A stretch of 64,000 bases of DNA from Butyrivibrio sp. VCD2006 (GCF_000423925.1 NZ_KE384107.1:75552-139551); one strand, 5' to 3'. Counted from the first letter of the stretch, positions 1 to 9,474 are shown. A program made the numbers and translations. Notes: generated by a model from the sequence alone, not told the origin.

Positions 1-1017
1 AGATAGCTTAGCCACAACATTATTCATGATGTTACGATTTAAAACACCTGTAAGCATGTCTCTGGAACTCAGAATCTCCATCCTATCCAGAAGTAGATAA
101 TTACTTATTTCAGATCCCAAAATAAGGGTTGTTATTCTAAGAGTTTCTTTTATCCTGTCTGACTTTTCAGGATCAAAATTGTCTGCCCAAATATACCCTA
201 TAACTTCATCACCGGTTTTTAACGGGAACAGTACCAATGAAAAGATCCCTTCATTTTTCAATGATTCATACCAAGGCAGGTTCTTTTCCTTGAGGTAACC
301 CATGTCATTCTCATTTTTGATGATCAGACAATCGCTACCTGCAATTGTATCCTTCCATGTAGAAACGATATCGTAAAAGCCCATGTCAAGGTGATTTCTG
401 AAGGATTTAAGCTTTGTCGCCTCTGTTCTATCCTCTCCCAAAACTCTGCAGTTGTGGTTCTCGTGATCTACCAAAAGAACCACGCACATCTCCGCAACGC
501 ACATTTTTCTGATGGATTTTACGACATCATTCATTGATTTCTGAAAATCATTGTTACTCCTAAGAACAACACAGGTTTCCAGAACCTCACTCGCAATGTC
601 TCCTGAAATCTTAGAAAATGCTTCGTAATCTGCTTCAAAATCCAGCTCCATGGTATACATGCAATAGCATATATTTCCCTCATCGCACACAAGGGGCATA
701 AAAACCATATTGATCCATACATCATGCCTTTCAGGCATTACATATGAATGAATCATCTTTTTCTTTACTGCAGCCTGATAACATGCAGTCTCAAAGTTCA
801 TATCTTTTGGCAAATAATCAGTATATAAAGAATTGGGAATAAAATGGCGCTTCTCCAGATTAAGCTCATCCACCGGATTTTCAACGTTATCAATATATGC
901 CTTATTACCGCTCACAAGGCGGATTTCACCATATTCTCCATTTGGAAGCTTTTCAACTGATATGACGCATGTCATAGCGCCCATGCTATTAGCAATCGCA
1001 TTAAAATCCATAGCCAT
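1..1017 (-). CDS. GGDEF-domain signalling protein, 3' end outside the window
   Basis: The minus-strand frame is open from an ATG at 1017 to the left edge (339 codons), so the C-terminus is missing. GAGGGTGAC lies just before the ATG. The first 270 or so residues look like a PAS/GAF-type sensory region. The last visible stretch, MEILSSRDMLTGVLNRN, is the typical opening of a GGDEF domain (S..D.LTG..NR). The catalytic GGDEF loop itself is off the window, so diguanylate cyclase activity cannot be judged. No transmembrane segment is seen in the visible part, so the protein is probably cytosolic. Likely role: production or sensing of cyclic-di-GMP. Confidence 0.75.
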   Translation of the reverse strand, partial: MAMDFNAIANSMGAMTCVISVEKLPNGEYGEIRLVSGNKAYIDNVENPVDELNLEKRHFIPNSLYTDYLPKDMNFETACYQAAVKKKMIHSYVMPERHDVWINMVFMPLVCDEGNICYCMYTMELDFEADYEAFSKISGDIASEVLETCVVLRSNNDFQKSMNDVVKSIRKMCVAEMCVVLLVDHENHNCRVLGEDRTEATKLKSFRNHLDMGFYDIVSTWKDTIAGSDCLIIKNENDMGYLKEKNLPWYESLKNEGIFSLVLFPLKTGDEVIGYIWADNFDPEKSDRIKETLRITTLILGSEISNYLLLDRMEILSSRDMLTGVLNRNIMNNVVAKLS

Positions 1018-1093
1018 GTCACCCTCATAGAAATGTTTTGTTTTAGAAATCAACAGGAAAACATTATTATTTTAATTATATCAAATGGATAAG

Positions 1094-1111
1094 AATGAGG
1101 GTGGATTTTTT
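1094..1111 (+). repeat. Left arm of an 18-bp perfect inverted repeat around ddh
   Basis: AATGAGGGTGGATTTTTT here is exactly reverse-complemented at 2397-2414. The pair encloses ddh and its terminator. Function unknown. Confidence 0.7.
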
Positions 1112-1155
1112 TACGGGATCAGACATTAAACAGGGGGGCAGCCCTACACGAGAAC

Positions 1156-1287
1156 AAAGAGTCGCTCGCGACTCTTTGCGCGCTGGTGCGCGCAAGCTTT
1201 AGCTTGCAAAATTCATCTGCGCACCAGTCGCATCCTTAGCGGAGCGCTTTTTATTCAATAGGAAATCCAAAGGAATTTCCTATTGAA
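1156..1287. repeat. Cluster of four short palindromes
   Basis: The 335-bp gap between the GGDEF gene and ddh holds successive hairpins: AAAGAGTCGC/GCGACTCTTT (1156-1177), GCGCGC/GCGCGC (1178-1193), GCAAGC/GCTTGC (about 1192-1207) and a 13-bp stem TTCAATAGGAAAT/ATTTCCTATTGAA (1254-1287). They lie downstream of the ddh terminator on the minus strand. No ORF or promoter was recognised among them. Confidence 0.6.
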
Positions 1288-1313
1288 CAAAAAAGGAGGC
1301 CGAAGCCTCCTTT
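1288..1313 (-). terminator. Rho-independent terminator of ddh
   Basis: On the minus strand a 9-bp stem AAAGGAGGC/GCCTCCTTT with a TTCG tetraloop is followed by a T-run, 40 bp after the ddh stop. Confidence 0.85.
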
Positions 1314-1352
1314 AAAAATCAATCCTCGCGAAGCACTGTGACTCCATAGGAA

Positions 1353-2339
1353 TTACAGCAGATGTGCTCTAAGCTCCTCGCCGCTCTTATCTGACAGATA
1401 AGCCGGAGGAATATCAAGCATTGTCTTGCAGCCTGTCTGACCTTCCTTCTGCATGCGGAATGCTGCTCTTGCAACAGCTACAAGTACGCTTGTTGTGAAC
1501 TCGGGGTTAGAATCAAGCTTTAAGCTGTACTCGATGATGTGATTGTGCTCCTTGTCAGCACCTGTCTTACCGCTTCTGAATACGAAGCCGCCATGTGCCA
1601 TTCCGCTGTGATTCTTGAGAAGCTCGTCCTCGCTGATGAAATGAACTGTTGTGTCATAATCAGCAAAGTAGTTTGGCATCTCCTTGATTTCCTTCTCAAC
1701 CTTTGCTGCGTCAGCGCCATCCTCAAGGACAACGAAGCATTCTCTTGTGTGCTTATCTCTTGTTGTGAGCTCGGGATTTTTACCGCTTCTTACAGCTTCA
1801 AGCGCGCTCTCTACAGGAATTGTGTACTGCTTTGCATTCTTAACGCCTGCGATTCTTCTGATTGCATCAGAATGCCCCTGTGATACACCTTTTCCCCAGA
1901 ATGTATAATCATTTCCGTCGGGAAGTATTGCATTTGAATATACTCTTGCAAGTGAGAACATTCCGGGATCCCAGCCACAGGAGATAACAGCAACCTTGCC
2001 TGCTTCCTTAGCTACCTTATCTACGTTAGCAAAGTGCTCCGGAATTCTTGCGTGTGTGTCAAAGCTGTCTACTACGTTGAAAAGCTTACCAAACTCAGGT
2101 GTCTGCTCCGGAAGATCTGTTGCGCTTCCTCCACAAAGGATCATGACATCAACCTTATCCTTCCAGTCTGCAACATCCTTAACAGAAACCACAGGAACAC
2201 CTGCTGTCTTTATTGATAATGAAGCGGGATCTCTTCTTGTAAAAACTGCAACCAGCTCCATATCAGGTGCTGCCTTTACAGCGAGTTCAACGCCTTTACC
2301 AAGATTTCCATATCCGATAATACCGATTCTAGTGCTCAT
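1353..2339 (-). CDS. ddh: meso-diaminopimelate D-dehydrogenase
   Basis: A 328-residue NADPH-dependent enzyme that reductively aminates tetrahydrodipicolinate straight to meso-DAP, the one-step branch of lysine and peptidoglycan-precursor synthesis. It opens with a Rossmann motif (IGIIGYGNLGKGVE). Characteristic stretches follow: CGGSATDLPEQTPE, the SFDTHA substrate segment, SCGWDPGMFS and the WGKGVSQGHSDA region. Length fits the family. ATG 2339 is chosen over the upstream in-frame start at 2378 because GGAGG lies just before it. It is a single gene with its own terminator, enclosed by the 18-bp inverted repeat. Confidence 0.93.
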   Translation of the reverse strand: MSTRIGIIGYGNLGKGVELAVKAAPDMELVAVFTRRDPASLSIKTAGVPVVSVKDVADWKDKVDVMILCGGSATDLPEQTPEFGKLFNVVDSFDTHARIPEHFANVDKVAKEAGKVAVISCGWDPGMFSLARVYSNAILPDGNDYTFWGKGVSQGHSDAIRRIAGVKNAKQYTIPVESALEAVRSGKNPELTTRDKHTRECFVVLEDGADAAKVEKEIKEMPNYFADYDTTVHFISEDELLKNHSGMAHGGFVFRSGKTGADKEHNHIIEYSLKLDSNPEFTTSVLVAVARAAFRMQKEGQTGCKTMLDIPPAYLSDKSGEELRAHLL

Positions 2340-2396
2340 ACTTCCTCCTTTTCTTAAACAAAAACTCTTAATGGGCATTATACGCTTAAACTGGTG

Positions 2397-2414
2397 AAAA
2401 AATCCACCCTCATT
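2397..2414 (-). repeat. Right arm of the inverted repeat around ddh
   Basis: Reverse complement of 1094-1111. It lies upstream of ddh and overlaps the last codon of the neighbouring hydrolase gene by 2 bp. Confidence 0.7.
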
Positions 2415-3396
2415 AGAATAAGTCTATGAAATTAAATACTTTTTCAAAATACAAATCAGGATCCAGATACATCGCCTGTCCATGTCCCGCACCCTCAACT
2501 ACATAGATATCCTTCTGTGTGGGGCAGGCATCATATAACTCGTAGACCATATCTGCATTAACAAAGTTATCCTTTGACCCATGAATGAACATAATCGGTA
2601 TCTTTGTCTTCCTTACCTGATCTATGGCCGAAGCTTCCCAAAACGTGTATCCGGCCCTTAGCTTGCTGATCAGGCTTGCTGTGTGCAGAATGGGAAACTG
2701 TGGTATGTGGAACAGATATCTTGCTTCATCGGTGAACTCATCCCACACTGAAGTATAGCCGCAGTCATCAACGATTGCCTTCACATTTGCTGGAAGTTCT
2801 TCACCTGACACCATCATGACGGTCGCGCCGCCCATGGATACTCCGTGCAATACAATCTCTGCTTCAGGGTCAATATTCACAATGTAATCAATCCATAGTT
2901 TTATGTCGTCCTTATCAAGCCAGCCCATTCCGAGCATTTTGCCTTCGCTCTCACCGTGAGCCCTATTGTCCGGAGCGACCACGTTATAGCCTCTCTTGGC
3001 ATAATATCTTGCATAGGGATACATATGCTGGCGCTTACTTGTATAGCCGTGAACAGCTATGAGCCACTTATGGCTGCTCTTATCCGTATTAAAAACGTCC
3101 CCTACAAGCTTAAGCCCATCCTTAGACGTTAATGATACTGTTTCCTTTTCAGCAGACTCTACCCATTCATCAGTAAGAGAGCTTATACTCTTCCACACTT
3201 CATCGACTTTATCCTGCGTATCTTTTGTTGTTACCGGTTCTGGCGCCACATCAACTCCTGATGCCGATGAACGCATAAGTGCAAATGAAACAAGATAATT
3301 TCCTGCTATGATATCAAGGATAACCAGTACTGCAGCTATGATGATCAATATACGCTTTACGACTGTGCCCTTATTCTTTTTTGTACCACTTTTCAT
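2413..3396 (-). CDS. Membrane-anchored alpha/beta hydrolase
   Basis: A 327-residue serine hydrolase of the YqkD/FrsA-like type. A Lys-rich start and one hydrophobic segment (about residues 13-35) suggest an N-terminal anchor with the catalytic domain outside the cell. Visible residues: HGYTS oxyanion region, nucleophile elbow GVSMGG, acid in HGSKDNF and histidine in GAGHG near the C-terminus. The natural substrate cannot be read from the sequence. Peptidase-like and esterase roles are both possible. It is monocistronic as far as can be seen. Confidence 0.8.
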   Translation of the reverse strand: MKSGTKKNKGTVVKRILIIIAAVLVILDIIAGNYLVSFALMRSSASGVDVAPEPVTTKDTQDKVDEVWKSISSLTDEWVESAEKETVSLTSKDGLKLVGDVFNTDKSSHKWLIAVHGYTSKRQHMYPYARYYAKRGYNVVAPDNRAHGESEGKMLGMGWLDKDDIKLWIDYIVNIDPEAEIVLHGVSMGGATVMMVSGEELPANVKAIVDDCGYTSVWDEFTDEARYLFHIPQFPILHTASLISKLRAGYTFWEASAIDQVRKTKIPIMFIHGSKDNFVNADMVYELYDACPTQKDIYVVEGAGHGQAMYLDPDLYFEKVFNFIDLF

Positions 3397-3579
3397 ATGC
3401 CTTAATTCACTTTCTTAAAATAGTTCGTGTTGAATCTTTTACTATTTAATTGCTTTCAATTTTATATTCTCTTTTGCCTAATTTGTCAAGCCCACTATGT
3501 TATTATCGGCACATCTTAAATATTTTTTTGTATAATAAATTTATATTTTCTGAATATTAAGACTTGGAGGTTTTTGACT

Positions 3580-4929
3580 ATGAAAATTCTTGTGATAAAC
3601 GGATCCCCAAAGGGCGAAAGCAGCATAACCTATCAGACCATGCTCTATATTGAGGCATTTTTCGAAAAACATGACTACAAAGTCATCCATGCCGGCGAAA
3701 AAATAAAGCATCTGGAAAAAGATTTCCAAGGCGCTGAGGAAATGCTAAAGTGGGCAGACCTCCTGGTCTTCTGCTATCCTGTCTACACATTCCTTGTTCC
3801 GTCACAGCTCCACAGATTCATTGAAATAGTAAAAGAAAAGAAGATTGACCTTTCCGGGAAATATGCGACTCAGATTTCGACTTCAAAGCATTTCTACGAT
3901 ACAACGGCTCACGAATTCATTAGAGAGAATTGCCTTGATCTGGGTCTGTCTTATATAAGGGGACTAGCCGCTGATATGGATGATCTTCTGAAAAAGAAGG
4001 GACAGTACGAAGCGAAAGCTTTTTTCAAGCATATCTTATGGTCAGTTAAAAATGATCATGCAGAAATATCAGCTAAACATGAGAATACCGATCCTCTATT
4101 TACAGCTACGCATGGTAATCATCCTGCCCCAGAAGTAAAAGATCAGCACATTGCTCTGGTAACCGATTGTGGAGAAGATGATATCGTTCTAAAGTCCATG
4201 ATTGATAGGTTTAAAGAGACTGTTCCGTATCATGTGGATATAGTAAATCTCAAGGATTTTAACTTTTATGGCGGATGCCTTGGCTGCTTTAACTGCGCTG
4301 CTTCAGGCGAGTGCATATATAAAGATGGCTTCGATGTATTTCTGCGGGATAAGATTCAGACGTCAGCTGCAACAATCTATGCTTTCAGGATAAAAGATCA
4401 CTCAATGGGATACAGGTTCAAGTTGTATGATGACCGCCAGTTCTGCAATGGCCATCGTACAGTTACCATGGGTAAGCCTGTAGGATACCTAATTGACGGG
4501 CACCTTTCATGTGAGAACAACTTGAAGACACTTATTGAAGGCCGCTCACAGGTTGGAGGAAATCCTCTGGCCGGAGTAGTATCAAACGAGAAGGACGTAG
4601 ACAGACAAATTGACATACTTTGCTCAGAATTGGACTACCTTCTCACAAATAAATACATTCAGCCCGCAAACTTCTACGGAGTAGGCGGCATGAAGATTTT
4701 CAGGGATCTCATCTACAAGATGCAGGGCATGATGCGCGAGGATCATCGTTTCTATAAGGAGCATGGATTCTACGACTTCCCGCAAAAGGACAAAGTCACA
4801 ATCCTAGGCATGTATCTTGTCGGTGCTATGATGAAGTCAGGTTTTGCAAAAAAGAATACAGGCAAAATGACACAGGGAATGCTGATGCCATATAAGGAAG
4901 TGATAGATAGTGCAAAGAAGAGAACCTAA
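3580..4929 (+). CDS. Two-domain flavodoxin-like NAD(P)H oxidoreductase
   Basis: About 449 residues with two flavodoxin-fold halves. The first begins KILVINGSPKGES, the usual FMN-phosphate loop of NADPH-dependent FMN reductases. The second starts near residue 185 (IALVTDCGEDD) and has a Cys cluster GGCLGCFNC...GEC typical of iron-sulfur or disulfide flavodoxin-like proteins. GGAGG at 3566-3570 selects the ATG at 3580 over a TTG at 3574. Likely a cytosolic quinone, nitro-compound or disulfide reductase; substrate unknown. A duplicated domain of this kind is less common than single-domain members. Confidence 0.75.
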   Translation: MKILVINGSPKGESSITYQTMLYIEAFFEKHDYKVIHAGEKIKHLEKDFQGAEEMLKWADLLVFCYPVYTFLVPSQLHRFIEIVKEKKIDLSGKYATQISTSKHFYDTTAHEFIRENCLDLGLSYIRGLAADMDDLLKKKGQYEAKAFFKHILWSVKNDHAEISAKHENTDPLFTATHGNHPAPEVKDQHIALVTDCGEDDIVLKSMIDRFKETVPYHVDIVNLKDFNFYGGCLGCFNCAASGECIYKDGFDVFLRDKIQTSAATIYAFRIKDHSMGYRFKLYDDRQFCNGHRTVTMGKPVGYLIDGHLSCENNLKTLIEGRSQVGGNPLAGVVSNEKDVDRQIDILCSELDYLLTNKYIQPANFYGVGGMKIFRDLIYKMQGMMREDHRFYKEHGFYDFPQKDKVTILGMYLVGAMMKSGFAKKNTGKMTQGMLMPYKEVIDSAKKRT

Positions 4930-4935
4930 CGTACT

Positions 4936-5155
4936 TGCGGCCGCAATTGTCTCTTCTAGCTGTTTGCGGCTGCAGAATTGACTTTCCATAACTAAAATCA
5001 AAGAGAATTTCATTGCAAACCGCGGCCGCATTTATCTCTTCTTGCACCTTTCGGCCGCGGAATTGTCTTTCCATAACTAAAATCAAAAAGAATTTCGTCG
5101 CAAACCGCAGCCGCATTTTTCTCTTTAACCCTTTGCGGCCGCACATTCCATTGCA
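4936..5155. repeat. Degenerate 85-bp tandem repeat with NotI-type palindromes
   Basis: This fills most of the 370-bp gap after the oxidoreductase gene. Block AATTG-N-CTTTCCATAACTAAAATCAAA occurs at 4976 and again at 5061 (period 85). GCGGCCGC-like palindromes bracket an ATTGTCTCTT-type core three times (about 4937, 5027 and 5106). Each unit can fold, because left and right GC-rich palindromes are complementary. No ORF on either strand looks real. Confidence 0.65.
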
Positions 5156-5217
5156 CAGCAACCGTTGCGCAACAACATTCCCCCAAAACAACTGCCCAAT
5201 ATGACTTCCACAAAACA

Positions 5218-5239
5218 GAGGCTGCCATACAGCAGCCTC
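5218..5239 (-). terminator. Probable terminator of the beta-mannosidase gene
   Basis: GAGGCTGC/GCAGCCTC 8-bp stem with a 6-base loop, followed on the minus strand by TGTTTTGT. It is 60 bp past the stop and the T-tract is imperfect. Confidence 0.55.
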
Positions 5240-5299
5240 CATCAAATAATCACTCTATATCAAATTATCATCATTTATTAAACAATCATCATTTATCCA

Positions 5300-7876
5300 T
5301 CATCTAATATCATATACACTTCTAAGTCTCAGCTTCGAAGCATCTCCTGAGATCACCTCCACAGTAACCTCTCCGGCATTCATGTCGAAATAGTTGTCGG
5401 AAAGAACCAGGTCCTCATTTTCATTCAGAATCTCGACGCCTCTCGCGTAAGCCTCGGCCTTAACCACAATTTTATTTCCATCAACCTTAGCGGTAAGATT
5501 AGGATTCTGATACTTGAAGTACTTCGGCATTGTAAAGATAACTGTTCCTGATGAAACAACCTCTCCATCAACCACAGCCTGATAGCTTACATAATTACTG
5601 AATCTGTCAGCATCCTCAAAGGTAACCTTCTGTGTCCATACACTTGTAAGTGCAGGAACATCAAGCTCCTCACTGCCTTCTCTTATAACCTCTGCCTTGG
5701 CATTTCTAAGCTGCCACTTAACCGTAGCTTTGATAGCCTTTCTGGTCTCGTTCGCCACATTGAACACAGCCTCCTGCTTAACCTCTCTGGGAAGCCAGTT
5801 AAGCGGTACTCCGCAGGTCATCTCGCCCTCCTCCTGACAGGAAACGAGGATAGGTGCGAAGAACCTCTTCTCAGCATAGTGCAGAGCCTTAAGCCTTCCG
5901 CTGTAATCAACACTTGCCCAGGAAGCAACCGGCCAACAATCGTTGAACTGCCATACTACAGCTCCCATGCAGCGACCACGGTTTCTTCTGAAATGCTCTA
6001 CGCCGTAGCGGATCGCATCAGCCTGAAGCATCTGGGATGCATATATTACTGTTGAAAAATCGTTCGGATACAGATATGTCTGCTGCATATAGTTCATGAT
6101 CTTACCGTTTGCAGCGCCGTTCCTCTGATGCCTCTCCATAATATATGAGAATACATTCTTATCCGCAGGATCATCCGTGAAGCTCTCAACAGTCTTCTCA
6201 GCAGGGAAGGACTGGAATCCAAACTCTGAAAGGAACCTGAAATAGAACTTCCTATATTCAGAGAAGGGCTGATTACCATGCCAAACCTCCCAGTAATGCA
6301 CATCTCCGCGGTTTTCATCATTGGGCTCATCGAAGCATCCGCCTGAAGAAGGTGATGCAGGCCAGTAGTATACGTCAGGCGCATACTGCTTCATCATTCC
6401 GGGAATGATGTACTCGTACATGATTGTGTAGTCGCGCTTCTCAGACTTCTTGGATACCCAAACGCCATAATCAACGAACATCTCCATCTCGTTATTACCG
6501 CACATAAGGCCAAGAGATGCGTGATGGCGAAGTCTTATAAGGTTGTCTTTAAACTCAGCTCTGATATTTTCCTCAAAATCAGGTGTAAGATCGTAAACAC
6601 CACATGCGAACATGAAATCCTGCCATACGAGGATTCCGTATTCATCACAGATGTCGAAGAACCAGTCGTCAGGATAATAGCCGCCGCCCCAAACTCTTAT
6701 GGAGTTGTAATTAGCAAAAACAGCTTTATCCAGGAGCTTCCTTGTAACATCGGGATTCACTCTTCCAAGAAGATGATCCTCAGGAATATAGTCAGCTCCC
6801 ATTGCGAATACTTTAACACCGTTCACAACGAAGCAGAACTCACTGCCCCACTCGTCCTTCTCTGTACTTACAGTACAGGTGCGAAGTCCGATTCTGCGCT
6901 CCCAGGTATCAAGAACTTCTCCGTTTTCACCTTTAAGAGTAACCTTAACGTTATATAACGGTTGTTTCCCATAACCGTTAGGCCACCAAAGCTGAGGGTT
7001 CTCTATGCTGATACTCAAAGAAGAATCATCTTCTCCTGACTGAGCAAGGTTCTCCTTGCTACCCTCAAACACCTTTCCGTCGGGGGATTCAATTCTTACC
7101 TCATATGAAAGTCCCTCAAGATCCGATTCCGAAATAACAATCTCCGGATTCCACGCATATCCGGTTCCACCGCTGATCTCTTTTCTTCTGAAAATATGAT
7201 TCATATCAGCAATTTCAGGTGTTATCTTAAGTTCTACTGTACCTGTCTCATTTCCGTCAGCATCAATCTTCACATTGTCATGATTCTGATTTATAAGCAC
7301 AGAATCCAGCCTTGCCCTGTTATAACATCTGATTGAAATCGGTCTGAAAATTCCGGCATCGGGAAGATGTGCGCCCCAGTCCCATCCAAACATGCAATGA
7401 GCTTTTCTCAAATAGGTAAAGCCCTGCATAGCGTCCTCACTTCCCTTGGAAGGAAGCTCACGGCTCTCGAAGGCCTCTTTGATAAACCTTGTGGGAGAAT
7501 GGAAATAAACCTTGAGCTCATTATCAGCCTTCAAGGCTTCCTTAATGTCAAATTCCCAGGTTCTGTGCATGTTATTCACATTGCCAAGGAGTATTCCGTT
7601 AAGGTACAGATCAGCTACGGTATCAAGACCATCGCAGTGAAGCATCACCACATCGAAATTCTCTGCGTCAGCAGGCGCTGCAAAATTGCAGACATACTCA
7701 TAGTCGTTATCCATGAGTGCAAGCGCCTTATCCTCATTGTCCTTAAAGAAGGGATCTTCCATCTCTCCCTCTCTCAAGAGATCCGTGTAAACAGATCCCG
7801 GGACAACTGCACTTATAAACCTGTCTTCTCCGACTTTGCGCAGCCTCCAATTCTCATTCAGTTCAATTGTTTTCAT
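5300..7876 (-). CDS. Beta-mannosidase, glycoside hydrolase family 2
   Basis: 858 residues, the usual length for GH2 beta-mannosidases. It releases terminal beta-mannose from manno-oligosaccharides and N-glycan cores. The N-terminal jelly roll begins ELNENWRLR, the TIM barrel carries the acid/base motif GNNE (near residue 459) and the nucleophile motif SEFGFQS (near residue 550), and a beta-sandwich follows. No signal peptide, so it is probably cytosolic and acts on imported oligosaccharides. ATG 7876 has AAGGAG upstream; the open frame continues to 7924 without a better start. No transporter is adjacent. Confidence 0.9.
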   Translation of the reverse strand: MKTIELNENWRLRKVGEDRFISAVVPGSVYTDLLREGEMEDPFFKDNEDKALALMDNDYEYVCNFAAPADAENFDVVMLHCDGLDTVADLYLNGILLGNVNNMHRTWEFDIKEALKADNELKVYFHSPTRFIKEAFESRELPSKGSEDAMQGFTYLRKAHCMFGWDWGAHLPDAGIFRPISIRCYNRARLDSVLINQNHDNVKIDADGNETGTVELKITPEIADMNHIFRRKEISGGTGYAWNPEIVISESDLEGLSYEVRIESPDGKVFEGSKENLAQSGEDDSSLSISIENPQLWWPNGYGKQPLYNVKVTLKGENGEVLDTWERRIGLRTCTVSTEKDEWGSEFCFVVNGVKVFAMGADYIPEDHLLGRVNPDVTRKLLDKAVFANYNSIRVWGGGYYPDDWFFDICDEYGILVWQDFMFACGVYDLTPDFEENIRAEFKDNLIRLRHHASLGLMCGNNEMEMFVDYGVWVSKKSEKRDYTIMYEYIIPGMMKQYAPDVYYWPASPSSGGCFDEPNDENRGDVHYWEVWHGNQPFSEYRKFYFRFLSEFGFQSFPAEKTVESFTDDPADKNVFSYIMERHQRNGAANGKIMNYMQQTYLYPNDFSTVIYASQMLQADAIRYGVEHFRRNRGRCMGAVVWQFNDCWPVASWASVDYSGRLKALHYAEKRFFAPILVSCQEEGEMTCGVPLNWLPREVKQEAVFNVANETRKAIKATVKWQLRNAKAEVIREGSEELDVPALTSVWTQKVTFEDADRFSNYVSYQAVVDGEVVSSGTVIFTMPKYFKYQNPNLTAKVDGNKIVVKAEAYARGVEILNENEDLVLSDNYFDMNAGEVTVEVISGDASKLRLRSVYDIR

Positions 7877-7931
7877 ACTATACTCTTCTCCTTTTAAATA
7901 TATTGTTTTGACATAAATCCCCAATATGCCA

Positions 7932-7974
7932 AAAAATAACGCCCTCTCTCTTATTCAAAACAAGAGAGAAGGCG
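7932..7974 (-). terminator. Rho-independent terminator of the PPK2 gene
   Basis: CGCC-TCTCTCTT paired with AAGAGAGA-GGCG (7940-7974), followed on the minus strand by TTATTTTTT. Confidence 0.8.
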
Positions 7975-7980
7975 TATAAA

Positions 7981-9456
7981 TCACTTCAGTACCTTTTTAA
8001 TCTCCCGGATCACGATCTTCAATGCCTTTAATCTGGCATATTTCTTATCGACCGACTCAAGAACGTACCAGGGCGCGAAGGTAGTGCTGGTCTTCGCGAT
8101 CATCTCATCAATAGCCCCCTCGTAGAGATCCCACTTCTCACGGTTTCTCCAGTCCTCATCAGTTATCTTCCACTGCTTCTCAGGAGTGTTCTGCCTGTCC
8201 GTAAAGCGCGCAAGCTGCGTATCCTTGTCTATCTGCACCCAGAACTTGATGATAACCGCTCCCCAATCCGAAAGTTCCTTCTCAAACTCATTTATTTCAT
8301 TATACGCTCTTTGCCAATCATTTTCAGAACAAAATCCTTCTAATCTTTCAACCATTACACGACCGTACCAGGTTCTGTCAAAAATGGTAATATGCCCGGT
8401 CTTTGGAAGTCTTGTCCAGAATCTCCAGAGATAATGCCTTGCCTTTTCATGGGGCTCAGGACTCGCAATGGGCTCCACAACATAATCTCTTGGATCAAGA
8501 GCAGCTGTTATTCTTTTAATATTACCACCCTTACCGGCAGCATCCCAGCCTTCATAGGCAATGATAACAGGTATTTTCTTTCTATAGACCTTATTTCCAA
8601 GCTCCCTGAGCTCCTTTTGAAGCTTTTTAAGCTCTAGCTCATATTCCTCATCTGTTACGAATTTATCCGACAGATCGATATCAGAGAGCTTCTGAACCTT
8701 CTCCATAGGGAAAGTGTTCTGCAAAATCGGGACATTGAGGGAATGATTCTTAAGGGCAATATCTATGCCCTGATTAAGAAACTGAAGCACCTGAAGCTCT
8801 GCCCATTTCTTGTCGGAGGCATCAATTATATACCAGGGAGTTCTTGACTCATTGGTATCACTCAGATACTTATCATAGACATCCTCTATTTCCTCATAAT
8901 GCTTATTCTGTTTAAGATCCGCATCGGTTACGCGCCAGCTTGTATCCTTGCTGTCAAGAAGGTTGTCCAGACGTTTCTTCTGCTCCTTCTTTGATATATT
9001 CATGAAAAACTTCACCACAAGATAGCCGTTGTCACAGAGCTGACGTTCTATAGTATTTATGGAGTGCACACGCTTAGCGTAGGTTTCTTCATCCATTGTG
9101 CCCTGAAGAACACCGTCAACTATCTCCTCCATCCAGCAGGTATCGAAGAACCTGAATTTACCTGCCTCCGGTATCTCCTTGATATATCTGTATAAAAACG
9201 GATAGCGCTTTTCTTCATCGCTGGGCTCGCGATCAAGCGTTGCCACCTTAAAAAATCTCGGATCGATGTTTCTTATAACTTTGCCGATAACAGCTCCCTT
9301 TCCCGCTGTATTCCACCCTTCAAACAGCACCATTACAGGCAGTCCTGCCTCTTTTATCTTCATCTGGGACGCTGACAGCTTTGCTCTCTCTTCCTTAAGC
9401 TTTTCCTTTAGTTCTTCCTCTGCCGGTATTTCAGCAGCAACAAAATTCTTAAGCAT
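7981..9456 (-). CDS. pap: Polyphosphate:AMP phosphotransferase, tandem PPK2 domains
   Basis: 491 residues in two homologous PPK2 halves, the class II architecture that phosphorylates AMP to ADP with polyphosphate. Each half has a Walker A-like loop: FEGWNTAGKG near residue 45 and YEGWDAAGKG near residue 300. The C-terminal half keeps the lid and Walker B-like FDRTWYGRVMVER. In the N-terminal half the same position is FDTCWMEEIVDG, so it has lost the usual Arg and is probably structural, as in known members. It is cytosolic, with AAAGGGGG before the ATG and its own terminator. Likely helps energy and nucleotide balance. Confidence 0.9.
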   Translation of the reverse strand: MLKNFVAAEIPAEEELKEKLKEERAKLSASQMKIKEAGLPVMVLFEGWNTAGKGAVIGKVIRNIDPRFFKVATLDREPSDEEKRYPFLYRYIKEIPEAGKFRFFDTCWMEEIVDGVLQGTMDEETYAKRVHSINTIERQLCDNGYLVVKFFMNISKKEQKKRLDNLLDSKDTSWRVTDADLKQNKHYEEIEDVYDKYLSDTNESRTPWYIIDASDKKWAELQVLQFLNQGIDIALKNHSLNVPILQNTFPMEKVQKLSDIDLSDKFVTDEEYELELKKLQKELRELGNKVYRKKIPVIIAYEGWDAAGKGGNIKRITAALDPRDYVVEPIASPEPHEKARHYLWRFWTRLPKTGHITIFDRTWYGRVMVERLEGFCSENDWQRAYNEINEFEKELSDWGAVIIKFWVQIDKDTQLARFTDRQNTPEKQWKITDEDWRNREKWDLYEGAIDEMIAKTSTTFAPWYVLESVDKKYARLKALKIVIREIKKVLK

Positions 9457-9474
9457 AATAAACCCCCTTTAAAG

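Noticed and set aside
531..1030. Short ORFs at 531-725 and 833-1030
   Set aside because: They lie in other frames of the GGDEF-protein gene, which is open through the whole region.
1996..2397. 133-residue plus-strand ORF
   Set aside because: It is antisense to ddh, whose motifs are unambiguous.
4826..5245. ORFs of 63-139 residues in the 85-bp repeats
   Set aside because: They translate repeat units in several frames, with no ribosome site or known fold.
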